Shown in pieces: positions 7,469 to 16,719 of a DNA stretch of 20,410 bases; the stretch's first letter is position 1, and the number at the start of each line of letters is the position of its first letter. This stretch comes from B8-G4 sp033720735 (lineage in GTDB: Bacteria; Bacteroidota; Bacteroidia; Chitinophagales; Saprospiraceae). The DNA lies in NCBI GenBank assembly GCA_033720735.1, contig JAWWBX010000048.1, positions 1 to 20,410 on the forward strand, given 5' to 3'. Below the pieces are notes generated by a model. The model saw only the letters and a list, made by a program, of their open reading frames with translations, searched no databases and was not told the DNA's origin. The position numbers and the translations under genes were made by a program.

Positions 7469-10400
7469 TCAGGACTTGCCGGCCTTCCGCTTGGCCACCC
7501 CAGGAGCCGTGGGAGCGATGAACGGGATGGCACGCTCCTGAACCAGATCATTGTACGCCTTGAGATCTGAGTTGATATAGTGTTGCAGGAAGGCGCGCTT
7601 TTCCGTCCATTTGTTCAGGGCATTCTGTGCATACTCTTTCTGGCCCATCGTCACCGGCGGATAGGAGCCATCGATCAACCCCTGGATATTTGCCAGTTCA
7701 CCATCAAGCTGATTCGGAAAGTTGATCACATCCTGGAAGGTCTGCTGTTTGACCTGTACCATGGTGTTCTGGAGGCTGTCGAGTGTGGCAATGATCGTGT
7801 TGCCCTGCTGGACCAGCGTGGTATCACTTGCTATTTCGGGTCGCGTCTGGAATGACCTGATCTGCTCCTGGACATACCGGATGTTCTTGACGGCATCAAA
7901 CACCTCCTGCGAGGCGTTGTGCAGTTGGTCGAGGAGTGCCTGCTTTTCGGCGTGCGCATCGGCCGGTTTGGGATCCCGTGGGTCGTCCTTGACCTGCACG
8001 GTGTAGGAAAAATCTGTGCTCCCCGAACGGATATCAACCCGATACGCTCCAGGCCCGATCCGCGTGCCGCTCGTTCCGCCAAGCGTCATGACACCACTCA
8101 CAGCTTCAAGATTCTCTCTTCTCAGATTCCAGATGTGCTTGTTGAGGCCGTCGGTCGTTTTGATCTTGCGGCCCGACTCTTCTGCATCACTCGCAAAGGC
8201 GCGGATCACCCGGCCATCGGCATCACTGATGGTGATAGCCACGGCAGAATCGGGCTGGGCACTGTGATAATAGATCACCATTCCGTAATCCGGGTTGGCA
8301 CCTGCATCCGGAAGGGTGTCGATGCGAGGTCCGCCCCAGAGATACGCATCACGCGGTGGCAAGGCTGCGAAGTCTGCGGATTGATACGCTGACCATTGCC
8401 TGACCGGAGTCAGGTCGTCGAGGATCCAGAATGCCCTTCCCTGTGTCGAGATCACCAGATCTCCGTGATGCACCTTGATATCGGTGATGGGGACCACAGG
8501 CAGATTGAGTTGGAAGGGGTGCCAGGATTGTCCGGTGTCAAAGGACACGTACATCCCGCATTCAGTGCCCGCGTACAGCAGTCCGGGCACTTCCGTGTCT
8601 TCACGCACACAGCGCACGTGCGCTTGCGGCCCGATGCCATCTGCGCGCAAGGTCCAGGTCTTCCCATAGTCGGTAGTCACGTAGACGTAAGGCGTGAAAT
8701 CGCTGAATTTGTATCGCGTGAAGGCCACAAACGCCGTACCCGGGTGGTGCGGACTCACATCGATACAATTGGCAATCCCTTCGGGCAGCCCGGGTGGCGT
8801 GACATCGTTCCAGGTGGCCCCTCCGTCCCGGGTGACATGGATCATCCCGTCGTCGGCTCCCGTCCAGAGCACCCTGGCATCGTGGGGTGATTCAGCCAGG
8901 TACATGATGGTGTGATAGGTCTCCGCTCCTGCGCCTTCATTGGTGATCGGGCCACCACCCCAATCGATCTTTTCGGGCGTGTTGCGCGTGAGGTCCGGGC
9001 TGATCTCCTGCCAGCTCAGTCCCCGATCGCGTGAACGCAGCACCTTGTTGCCCGCGTGGTAAATGACACCGGGATCATGCAGGGATACATGGACGGGCGC
9101 GTTCCAGTTGAAGCGGTAGCGCAATGTCCTGGGATCCTGGCCCAGCCCGATATCCGGATAGACCATAATATCCTTCGACGCTTCAGTCCTGGTATCGTAC
9201 TCGGTGATGACGCCGACAATACACGTGGCATACACAAAACGCGGGTCATCCGGATCGAAGGCACAAAAGGCGCTTTCACAACCACCCACAGGATAGAACT
9301 CCCGGTTCTCGATCCCCCGCCGTTGGGAACGACTCGGGATGCAGACCGTGGAGTTGTCTTGTTGACCGCCATAGACGTGATAGGGGAACCGGTTGTCTGC
9401 GTTGACACGATAGAATTGTGCTGTAGGTTGATTCATCTGGGTGCTCCAGGTACGGCCACGGTCGTAGCTGACATTGGCTCCGCCGTCGTTGCCATTGATC
9501 ATGATATCGTTGTCATCCGGGTGGATCCACAGGGCATGATTGTCCCCATGCGGTGTAAGAATGCGGCGGAAAGTTCGGCCGCCATCAGTGCTCCGCATAT
9601 AAGGTGCATTGAGCACGTGCACGGTGTTGACCTCCTGCGGATCGGCAAAAATGTGCATGTAGTACCAACTCCGGGCACGCAGCACCCGGTCCTCATTGAT
9701 AAGCTGCCATGACCTGCCGGCATTGTCAGACCGGTACAGCCCGCCCTGCTCCGACTCGATGATGGCATAGACACGGTCCGAATTTGCCGGTGAAACGGCA
9801 ACCCCGATCTTGCCCATGATCGAGTCCGGCAAGCCCGCGGTCAACTCTGACCATGATGTCCCGCCATCCATGGATTTCCAGATGCCACTGCCTTCACCGC
9901 CACTGCGCATTTTCCAGGGATAGCGGGTGTGGTCCCAGAAAGCAGCATAGAGGACCCGCGGGTTGTTCACATCCAGGGAAAGATCACAGGCCCCGCTGTT
10001 TTCATCGACAAAATGAACGCGCTCCCAGTGAGCACCTCCATCCGCAGAGCGATAAATGCCACGCTGTTTATTCGGACCATAGGGATTGCCCTGGACGGCG
10101 ACGTAGACAAGATCCGGGTTGTCAGGATGCACCCTGATCTGTGCTATCTGGTAGCTGCTGTCGAGGCCGATATGACGCCAGGTGTGGCCGGCGTCAGTAG
10201 ACTTGTATACGCCGTCGCCGGACGAAGTCATCACGCCGCGGATCGGGGACTCCCCCATGCCCAGGTAAATGACATTCGGGTCGGAAGGCGCCACGGCCAC
10301 CGCACCGACAGAACCGGTGTTGATTTGACCATCGGTGATATTGCGCCAGCGTTTGCCGCCATCCGTGGTTTTCCACAGGCCGCCGCCTACCGATCCGAAA

Positions 10401-10624
10401 TAGTAAGTCAGCGGATCCTGGATGACGCCGCAAACGGTGGTAGACCGGCCACCCCGAAACGGACCGATACAGCGCCATTGCATAGCCGACAGTTTCGAGG
10501 CGTCAAAGGATGGCGTTTGGGTTTCAGTCGGTGCAGGTTGTGCGGTCTTCTTTTTTTTCTGCGCCAGGACAAACGTGGAACAGGCAAAGATCAAACATAG
10601 CGACAGGAGAAAAGCTCTGGTCAT
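7469..10624 (-). CDS. Secreted BNR/VPS10-sortilin-like beta-propeller exoprotein ('glycosyl hydrolase')
   Basis: The 1051-aa product starts with a signal peptide (LLSLCLIFACSTFVLAQ) and a Lys-rich stretch. From about residue 50 to 760 it carries some eleven Asp-box/BNR turns of the S/T-x-D-x-G-x-x-W form, such as KTTDGGKRW, KSTDAGHTW, RSADGGAHW and KSMDGGTSW. This is the VPS10/sortilin-type large propeller common in Bacteroidota. About residues 790-900 look like a small beta-sandwich (FlgD-like), and residues 905-1030 are helical and Gln-rich. Database entries often call it a glycosyl hydrolase from the sialidase-like repeats, but I see no defined catalytic set, so a binding or structural role is equally likely. 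No clear T9SS sorting domain is present; the C-terminus ends in a basic RKAGKS. Confidence 0.88.
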   Translation of the reverse strand: MTRAFLLSLCLIFACSTFVLAQKKKKTAQPAPTETQTPSFDASKLSAMQWRCIGPFRGGRSTTVCGVIQDPLTYYFGSVGGGLWKTTDGGKRWRNITDGQINTGSVGAVAVAPSDPNVIYLGMGESPIRGVMTSSGDGVYKSTDAGHTWRHIGLDSSYQIAQIRVHPDNPDLVYVAVQGNPYGPNKQRGIYRSADGGAHWERVHFVDENSGACDLSLDVNNPRVLYAAFWDHTRYPWKMRSGGEGSGIWKSMDGGTSWSELTAGLPDSIMGKIGVAVSPANSDRVYAIIESEQGGLYRSDNAGRSWQLINEDRVLRARSWYYMHIFADPQEVNTVHVLNAPYMRSTDGGRTFRRILTPHGDNHALWIHPDDNDIMINGNDGGANVSYDRGRTWSTQMNQPTAQFYRVNADNRFPYHVYGGQQDNSTVCIPSRSQRRGIENREFYPVGGCESAFCAFDPDDPRFVYATCIVGVITEYDTRTEASKDIMVYPDIGLGQDPRTLRYRFNWNAPVHVSLHDPGVIYHAGNKVLRSRDRGLSWQEISPDLTRNTPEKIDWGGGPITNEGAGAETYHTIMYLAESPHDARVLWTGADDGMIHVTRDGGATWNDVTPPGLPEGIANCIDVSPHHPGTAFVAFTRYKFSDFTPYVYVTTDYGKTWTLRADGIGPQAHVRCVREDTEVPGLLYAGTECGMYVSFDTGQSWHPFQLNLPVVPITDIKVHHGDLVISTQGRAFWILDDLTPVRQWSAYQSADFAALPPRDAYLWGGPRIDTLPDAGANPDYGMVIYYHSAQPDSAVAITISDADGRVIRAFASDAEESGRKIKTTDGLNKHIWNLRRENLEAVSGVMTLGGTSGTRIGPGAYRVDIRSGSTDFSYTVQVKDDPRDPKPADAHAEKQALLDQLHNASQEVFDAVKNIRYVQEQIRSFQTRPEIASDTTLVQQGNTIIATLDSLQNTMVQVKQQTFQDVINFPNQLDGELANIQGLIDGSYPPVTMGQKEYAQNALNKWTEKRAFLQHYINSDLKAYNDLVQERAIPFIAPTAPGVAKRKAGKS

Positions 10625-10721
10625 CGTGCTGGATTTGTGACAAGATACAGTATGCGGATTTCAGCCGGGTTGCAATGACGTCTCCTCATAACTTTTTCTC
10701 ATCTTGGATCGCGTGAAACGC

Positions 10722-12182
10722 ATGTCAACCAGGCGTATCGGCCTGATCCTTGGTCCGGTACTTTTTGTTGTTTTCCTGTTGTGGGTGCACCCGCAAGGGA
10801 TGAGTGAACCAGCACGGGCGGTGCTGGCCAGTACCCTTTGGGTGGCGACCTGGTGGATTACGGAAGCAATCCCGATCCCGGTGACGTCACTGCTCCCGAT
10901 CGTCCTGTTCCCGCTCACGGGAGCCTTGCCGATTCAGCGCACGACGGAAGCGTTCGGCCATCCACTGATCTTTCTTTACGTAGGGGGATTTATCATCGCC
11001 GTGGCCATCGAACGGTGGAACCTGCATCGCCGGATCGCCATGAACATCATTTACTGGGTAGGTACCAACACGCGCATGATCGTGCTGGGCTTCATGCTGG
11101 CGACAGCACTGCTGTCGATGTGGATCTCCAATACCGCCACTGCGGTCATGATGCTGCCCATCGGAATGGCCGTGGTGTCGCACCTGGGAGGTGCCGCTGC
11201 GGGCCAACGTGAAAACTTCGGCAAGATCCTGATGCTGGCGATTGCGTATTCGGCTTCCATCGGGGGTGTGGCGACTCTGATCGGCACCCCGACCAACCTG
11301 GTGCTCGCCGGGGTGATCCAGGAGCTGTACGACAAAGAGATCTCCTTCATGGAGTGGTTTATGTTCGGACTCCCGATCTCTGCGATCCTGCTGGCGATTT
11401 GCTGGCTCTACCTCACGCGGGTCGCCGGCAAGATGAGTGCCAGCGGCATTCCCGGAGGGCGTGCCGAGATCCGCAGACAACTTGAGCAACTTGGCAAGCT
11501 CAGCTATGAAGAAAAACTGGTCGGGATCGTATTTGCCACTACCGGGTTGTGCTGGATCCTGCGCTCCTTCGTCCTCAATCACTGGCTACCCGGGTTGAAT
11601 GATACCATCATCGCCATTGCAGGGGCCTCGATCCTGTTCTTTCTGCCGTCAAAACAAGAAGGCAAGATGCTTCTCGACTGGGAGGCGGCTGTTCGCATTC
11701 CCTGGGGCATCATCCTGCTGTTTGGGGGTGGGCTGGCATTGGCAGCGGGATTTCAGGATACCGGCCTGGCCGAATGGATCGGAAGTCAGCTGACCCTGCT
11801 GCAAGGGGTGCATCTGTTGCTTCTCATGCTGGTGCTGATTGCCGCCGTCAACTTCTTGACCGAGATCACCTCCAATGTCGCTACCGCATCCATGATCCTG
11901 CCGATCCTCGCCTCCCTGGCGTTTGCCATCAATGTCCACCCCTATGGCTTGATGGTCGCTGCTACGGTTGCCGCCTCGTGTGCCTTTATGCTGCCAGTGG
12001 CCACACCGCCCAACGCGGTGGTCTTCGGATCGGGATATCTGCGGATACCGGACATGGTGCGCACCGGGATCTGGATGAATCTCATTTCAATCCTGCTGCT
12101 CACGCTGGCGGTATACCTGTTGCTGCCGGAGATCTGGCAGATCAGCCTGCACCATGCACCGGAACACCTGGCGCCCGGGTAG
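10722..12182 (+). CDS. DASS/SLC13-family sodium-coupled anion (dicarboxylate or sulfate) transporter
   Basis: The 486-aa product is hydrophobic throughout with about 11-12 membrane segments. It has the two pseudo-repeated signature turns of the family: SNTATAVMMLP near residue 136 and TSNVATASMILP near residue 384. GTPTNLVLAG near 187 fits the SNT/sodium region, and WWITEAIPIPVTSLLP near 44 is another family hallmark. DASS transporters import succinate, malate, citrate or sulfate with sodium by an elevator mechanism; the substrate cannot be set here. I chose the ATG at 10722; an in-frame TTG at 10704 would add six residues. It is divergent from the BNR exoprotein and ends 6 bp before the convergent protease gene. 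Confidence 0.9.
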   Translation: MSTRRIGLILGPVLFVVFLLWVHPQGMSEPARAVLASTLWVATWWITEAIPIPVTSLLPIVLFPLTGALPIQRTTEAFGHPLIFLYVGGFIIAVAIERWNLHRRIAMNIIYWVGTNTRMIVLGFMLATALLSMWISNTATAVMMLPIGMAVVSHLGGAAAGQRENFGKILMLAIAYSASIGGVATLIGTPTNLVLAGVIQELYDKEISFMEWFMFGLPISAILLAICWLYLTRVAGKMSASGIPGGRAEIRRQLEQLGKLSYEEKLVGIVFATTGLCWILRSFVLNHWLPGLNDTIIAIAGASILFFLPSKQEGKMLLDWEAAVRIPWGIILLFGGGLALAAGFQDTGLAEWIGSQLTLLQGVHLLLLMLVLIAAVNFLTEITSNVATASMILPILASLAFAINVHPYGLMVAATVAASCAFMLPVATPPNAVVFGSGYLRIPDMVRTGIWMNLISILLLTLAVYLLLPEIWQISLHHAPEHLAPG

Positions 12183-12188
12183 GCGCGG

Positions 12189-15100
12189 CTAAGGTTCAAT
12201 ACTGCAATTCCCCTCAATGGTCAGAGTGCCGCTGTTGCTGACCAGGCTGGTGACCGGAGGCGAAACGGCCGGCAGGATGGTCATGTCGCGCAAGAATAAC
12301 GTGCCCTGATTCAGAATCCCAGCACCGTCAGGACCAAGCCCGGCGAGGATCTTGAAACCGCTCATTTCCACCGCTGCACTACTCTGGATCTCAAAGGGTC
12401 TGGTCAGTCCCACGCCACTCACCGTGACGAGCTCACTGATGTCGGATTTGAAATAGATATCCTCATCGATGACCAGGGGCGAACCAAGTATGATCGTCTC
12501 GTTGTGGACGGATGCATTGAACGTGATCGTGTCGCCATCCGATGCACAGGCTACGGCTGCCCGCAAGGAGCCCGGACCATCATCATTGGTATTGAAGACT
12601 TCCTTGTTGCAGCTGTAATCGCTCAAACAAACCTGGATCGACCAGTGGTCAAGCGTGCCGCCATCCTGATTGAAATCATCAACGATCTGCAGGGTCCAGG
12701 TGCCAGTGAGTTGCTCTCCGTCGAAATCACTCAACATCCCTTCTGGCTGGTAGGCCAGGCCGGTGGTTGGTGGACAATCAAACGTGGAATTGGGTGCTTC
12801 ATCATCCAGGTCCAAGTCAAAATCATTGTTGGATCCGCAGATATCAGAAAAGAGTTCTACTGAAGTCGCTGCCGGGCTGATCAGGGTCACATCCAGATCG
12901 TCGATCCAGGTGTGGGTGCCCTCGAGATCAAGCACGTTGACGTCAGTGATCACACCGCTGTCGAGGATCTCGACGACCGAAGTGATCGTGACATTTCCGG
13001 GAGAACTTGGTATGGTCTTGGGCACATCCGTGCTGACATAGATCAGACACGGGACGGTCTCAAATCCGAACACAGCCGACCATGCACCATTGCCACAGAG
13101 ATTGGTTGGTCGTACTCTCCAGTAATAGGTGGCAACCGGATCGAGAGCCACCGGTGACGTCAGGAAGGTATCGGCCACGGTGGTATCAACTGCCAGGCTG
13201 ACAAATCCGGAATCGCTGGATACCTGGATATCGTACGCCGTCGCTACCGCATCTGCCTCCCATTCAAACAGTGGTTGCAGATCAACCTCAATCGCCCCGT
13301 CAGCCGGCAACTCGAGCATGGTGCCGGCGGGAGTGTTCAACACCTGCAGGCCAATGGCAATATCCTTTGGTCCCGTGGTGCTCGAGCCCGAGAGGATCAG
13401 GGGATAATCACCTGGCGTGACGCCCCCCAGGCCGCTGATCGTCAGGGTACTCGTATTGCCAGGGATCACCGGATTGACACTGAAGGCAATCGAGCTGCCT
13501 GCCGGGTGCCCGCTCAGACTCAGTGTGACGGCATCCGAGTAGCCGTTGACTGACCCGACTTCGATGGTAAAGCTTGCACTGTTGGGCTGACACACGGCCT
13601 GGCTGGGTGGTACCGAAGCCAGGTTGTAGTCCGGCAGACCAGAAAGGATCTCAAAGTCCTCGTCCGAAATGTCAAAGAAGACATTGTCGCTGCACTTGAC
13701 CATGACCCTTGCCATCGTTGTGACGCCTGCTGGAACGATCACCGAGGCACTTCCGGTATTGGGCAAGCTCGTTGCCACGGTATCATCCCAGGTAAATCCA
13801 CCATCATACGAAAGGAGGATATCCACGTTGGCACAATTGACCGGGCTGGCATCTGTTCCGGCAACGTCCCAGGTGACGGTCTCGTTTTGGCCCTCGGTCC
13901 ATTCGGCGGTTGAGGGATTGGGCCCAAGGACGAGGAACGGCCCTGCCGAGGCGGTGGTGTTGACATTGATATTGTCCTCATCGGCACAACCGGCCATGCC
14001 GTTGTGAAAATCCTTGACTGTCACCCGGAAATCCATATTACGTGTAACGGAAGGAAGGACCTCCCAGGTTGGACTGACATTATTGACCAGGTCTGCGAGA
14101 CGGGGAAAGAAGCGCGTGGGCGAAGTGTCGGGATCGAACGATCGGAACATGGGACCGACCGTGTTGGATGAAGAGGGAGGCATGGAACCGATCTCCTGAT
14201 CCCACTGCTCCCAGAGGTAGTTGAGGGGGTCTCCATCGGCATCGGTGGCAACCGCGGTCAGCATGAATGGTGTCGAAATGGGGATCGTGTAGTCCGCCCC
14301 GGGCGTGACCACCGGAGCGTTGTTGTTCCAGGGCAGGATCGGATCGTCGCAGATGTCACCATCATCAAAGGCAGTGAAATCATTGATCTCAAACACGCTG
14401 ATGCCATGGAAGTAGTCATCGCTGTTTGACTGCACATTGGGTGAACAAATACCGGCATACGCCATGATGGTAGCGCCGCTGCCGGGCTCGTAGGCCGTGG
14501 CATTGTTGCGATTGTTGTTGCAGGAATTATTAAAGCAGTGATTCCCTCCGAACTGATGTCCGATCTCATGGGCTACATAGTCGATGTAAAAAGGATCACC
14601 GATGGGCGGATTGAGACCGGTGGCGCCCCGCGCCTTGTTGCCGGTACAGGGGACCTGAAGACTGGCGCAGCCACCACCGACCGCGGTAAACACGTGACCG
14701 ATGTCATAGTTGGCCGAGCCGATCACGTTGTCCATTGTGGTTTGATTCTGGGGCAGCATATTACATGCCGTGCCGGAGTATGGATCAGACCCAGCGTTGT
14801 AATAAAACACGTCATCGGTGTTGGCGATCAGGATGAGGCGGATGGCCACATCGCGTTCGTAGACCTCATTGACCCGGTTGATGGTGATGACGACCGCTGC
14901 CAGCACGGTGTCCGAATCGGCCGGGCCGGTCGCGTCGTGAAAATTGGAATACTCACCGGTGGCCGCGACAGCCAGCCGATAGGATCGAAATGTGCAATCA
15001 CCTGAACTTCGTTGACCGGGAGATGGCACCGGTCGCTCACCGGCACTCTGCGTCAGACATCTGAAATCCCTTTCCGGACCGGTATAATCTGACTTGTAAT

Positions 15101-15575
15101 AAGAGATGTAGTCAGACTGATTCCGGCGGGCGTACGGATCAATGAAATATTTGTTTCCTCCTCCCGAAACCATCGCACTGAATCCGCGTGCCGTCCAGGC
15201 CAGCCGAATCGTGCGCCAGGGGTTATCGACATGTACACCCCGGTAGGTGGCGACCTCGGGGTAACGCGCAGACAAACCTTCTTCCATCATGCGGTACCGC
15301 ACGATGCGAAACCGCTCGAAGGTGCCGTCAGGTGCCGGGACTTCCAGCACGACGGGACTCCGTGAAGGCGGGATCTGGGCCTCATCAGGCGCCAGATCCA
15401 GGCGCGCCCGCAGGGCACCGGGAATTGCCTCGACCGTGCGATATACGTCAGGAATGATATCGCGCTGCAGGTCGCGACGTATTGTTGCTTCCTCTTTGTC
15501 AAACCAGATCGTGCTGACCTGGGCCGGCAGTTCAGCCATCCAGAACAGGCAGATCAGGAGGTAAAAGTGTCTCAT
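12189..15575 (-). CDS. Secreted reprolysin-like zinc metalloprotease with P-domain
   Basis: The 1128-aa product has a signal peptide (residues 1-19), a propeptide region to about 190, and a metzincin catalytic domain. The zinc motif HEIGHQFGGNH is at residues 336-346, fitting HExxHxxGxxH exactly, and the Met-turn is M371 in TIMAYAG. A Cys-rich loop between them (FNNSCNNNRNN) is typical of the Bacteroidota branch. Next come Ig-like segments (425-740), a fibronectin-III-like domain (about 745-835, with YYWRVRP), and a proprotein-convertase P-domain (about 840-987, with HTWIDDLDVTLISP and GTWTLQIVDD). The last 140 residues resemble a beta-helix start (GPGSLRAAVACASDGDTITF). No T9SS sorting domain is visible at the end (NCSIEP). 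It likely degrades extracellular protein; substrates are unknown. Confidence 0.92.
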   Translation of the reverse strand: MRHFYLLICLFWMAELPAQVSTIWFDKEEATIRRDLQRDIIPDVYRTVEAIPGALRARLDLAPDEAQIPPSRSPVVLEVPAPDGTFERFRIVRYRMMEEGLSARYPEVATYRGVHVDNPWRTIRLAWTARGFSAMVSGGGNKYFIDPYARRNQSDYISYYKSDYTGPERDFRCLTQSAGERPVPSPGQRSSGDCTFRSYRLAVAATGEYSNFHDATGPADSDTVLAAVVITINRVNEVYERDVAIRLILIANTDDVFYYNAGSDPYSGTACNMLPQNQTTMDNVIGSANYDIGHVFTAVGGGCASLQVPCTGNKARGATGLNPPIGDPFYIDYVAHEIGHQFGGNHCFNNSCNNNRNNATAYEPGSGATIMAYAGICSPNVQSNSDDYFHGISVFEINDFTAFDDGDICDDPILPWNNNAPVVTPGADYTIPISTPFMLTAVATDADGDPLNYLWEQWDQEIGSMPPSSSNTVGPMFRSFDPDTSPTRFFPRLADLVNNVSPTWEVLPSVTRNMDFRVTVKDFHNGMAGCADEDNINVNTTASAGPFLVLGPNPSTAEWTEGQNETVTWDVAGTDASPVNCANVDILLSYDGGFTWDDTVATSLPNTGSASVIVPAGVTTMARVMVKCSDNVFFDISDEDFEILSGLPDYNLASVPPSQAVCQPNSASFTIEVGSVNGYSDAVTLSLSGHPAGSSIAFSVNPVIPGNTSTLTISGLGGVTPGDYPLILSGSSTTGPKDIAIGLQVLNTPAGTMLELPADGAIEVDLQPLFEWEADAVATAYDIQVSSDSGFVSLAVDTTVADTFLTSPVALDPVATYYWRVRPTNLCGNGAWSAVFGFETVPCLIYVSTDVPKTIPSSPGNVTITSVVEILDSGVITDVNVLDLEGTHTWIDDLDVTLISPAATSVELFSDICGSNNDFDLDLDDEAPNSTFDCPPTTGLAYQPEGMLSDFDGEQLTGTWTLQIVDDFNQDGGTLDHWSIQVCLSDYSCNKEVFNTNDDGPGSLRAAVACASDGDTITFNASVHNETIILGSPLVIDEDIYFKSDISELVTVSGVGLTRPFEIQSSAAVEMSGFKILAGLGPDGAGILNQGTLFLRDMTILPAVSPPVTSLVSNSGTLTIEGNCSIEP

Positions 15576-15588
15576 ACCACGATGTGCT

Positions 15589-15600
15589 GCTGTATACAGC
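15589..15600. promoter_or_regulatory. 12-bp perfect palindrome in the protease leader
   Basis: GCTGTATACAGC is its own reverse complement. It lies between the protease promoter and the protease ATG, 14 nt upstream of the start codon, where a bound protein or an RNA hairpin could affect expression. Function is inferred only from position and symmetry. Confidence 0.3.
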
Positions 15601-15638
15601 TTTTGGTGCTAGCAGGATTCCAGGTTGGGGAGATGATT

Positions 15639-15669
15639 CAAAATTAGGATTTCCCGGTGCAGCAAACAA
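15639..15669 (-). promoter_or_regulatory. Bacteroidota-type promoter for the metalloprotease gene
   Basis: On the minus strand a TTG (15669-15667) is followed after 20 nt by TAATTTTG (15646-15639), a full match to the Bacteroidota sigma-ABfr consensus of a -33 TTG and a -7 TAnnTTTG. It sits 63 nt upstream of the protease ATG at 15575. The site overlaps the most upstream possible start of the divergent flavoprotein gene at 15657, which favours the later start for that gene. Confidence 0.6.
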
Positions 15670-15737
15670 TTTTCATGCAGACATGTCTCCATATCATAGA
15701 TGGATTCGAATCTTTGTACCCTGCAGAACTGACAGCC

Positions 15738-16715
15738 ATGGACAAGCGCTACGATATGATCATCATTGGGGCCGGACCGATCGGAATGACCGTCGGCATC
15801 GAAGCGACCAAGGCCGGTCTCGACTATCTCATCATTGAGAAAGGCATGCTGGTCAATACCATCTTTCGCTTTCCGACCAACATGACCTTTTTCTCCACGT
15901 CCAAATTGCTCGAGATCGGCGATGTGCCATTCATTGCACATGGCGACAAGCCCACCCGTCGCGAGGCTCTCGAGTACTTCCGCCGTGTCAACGAGCAGTG
16001 GAAACTCAACATCCGCTACTACGAAACCGTAGGCCAGGTGACAGGATCTGACGGTGATTTTACAGTCCACACGGACAAAGGGAAGTTTCGCACACGCAAG
16101 GTGGTCGTGGCTACCGGGTTTTATGATCGCCCTCATCTCATGGACGTCCCGGGAGAGGACCTGCCCAAGGTCAAACACTACTTTGATGAAGCGCACCCCT
16201 ACGTGGATCAGCGCGTGGCTGTGATCGGTGCAGCCAATTCCGCGTGCGACGTGGCGCTGGAGTTGTTTCACAAAGGGTCTGAAGTGACCATGGTCGTCCG
16301 TGAAGAGGAGATCAGCGAGCGGGTCAAGTACTGGATCCGGCCCAACATCATCAACCGGATCGCGGAAGGATCGATCACTGCGTATTTCGCAAGCACCGTG
16401 GAAGAGATCCGGCCGCAGGAGATCGTGATCAAAACGCCTGAAGGGCAGAAAGTACTGGAGAATGATTTTGTCCTGGCCATGACCGGTTACGAACCCGATT
16501 TCGACCTGTTGGCACGCATCGGCATCGAATGGGAAACAGATGGCGAGCAAATGCTCAAATACATTCCCGATACCCATGAATCAACCATCCCGGGCGTATA
16601 CGTCGCGGGCGTCGTCTGTGGCGGGATGAAAACCAACAAGTTCTTTATTGAGAATGCCCGGGATCATGCCGACAAGATCATCGGCAGCATTCGCGCCGGC
16701 CTCCTGACACCATAA
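15738..16715 (+). CDS. ypdA: YpdA-family FAD/NADPH disulfide reductase-like flavoprotein
   Basis: The 325-aa product matches YpdA (about 324 aa in Bacillus) from end to end. It has an FAD Rossmann motif IIIGAGPIG (residues 8-16), the family-specific FPTNMTFFSTSKLLEIGDVPF, a second dinucleotide motif VIGAANSACDVALE for NADPH, an ATG-type loop (AMTGYEPD), and a closing AGVVCGGMKTNKFFIENAR. YpdA reduces bacillithiol disulfide in Firmicutes. Here the GPCG cysteine that is essential in Staphylococcus YpdA is Ile15, so the same chemistry is doubtful. I chose ATG 15738 because the FAD strand follows directly and the length fits; the ATG at 15657 would add 27 unrelated residues. Confidence 0.88.
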   Translation: MDKRYDMIIIGAGPIGMTVGIEATKAGLDYLIIEKGMLVNTIFRFPTNMTFFSTSKLLEIGDVPFIAHGDKPTRREALEYFRRVNEQWKLNIRYYETVGQVTGSDGDFTVHTDKGKFRTRKVVVATGFYDRPHLMDVPGEDLPKVKHYFDEAHPYVDQRVAVIGAANSACDVALELFHKGSEVTMVVREEEISERVKYWIRPNIINRIAEGSITAYFASTVEEIRPQEIVIKTPEGQKVLENDFVLAMTGYEPDFDLLARIGIEWETDGEQMLKYIPDTHESTIPGVYVAGVVCGGMKTNKFFIENARDHADKIIGSIRAGLLTP

Positions 16716-16719
16716 CCAT

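Noticed and set aside
10625..10721. TATCTTG words near the starts of the BNR exoprotein and of the aminopeptidase as a lineage-specific -7 box
   Set aside because: They lack one T of TAnnTTTG and neither has a TTG at about 19-21 nt, so two examples are not enough to claim a promoter.
15709..15716. AATCTTTG as a -7 box for the YpdA homologue
   Set aside because: It is one mismatch from TAnnTTTG, but no TTG lies at the right distance upstream.
15657..15737. A 27-residue N-terminal extension of the YpdA homologue
   Set aside because: It is unlike the family, overlaps the protease promoter on the other strand, and the shorter form has the usual YpdA length.
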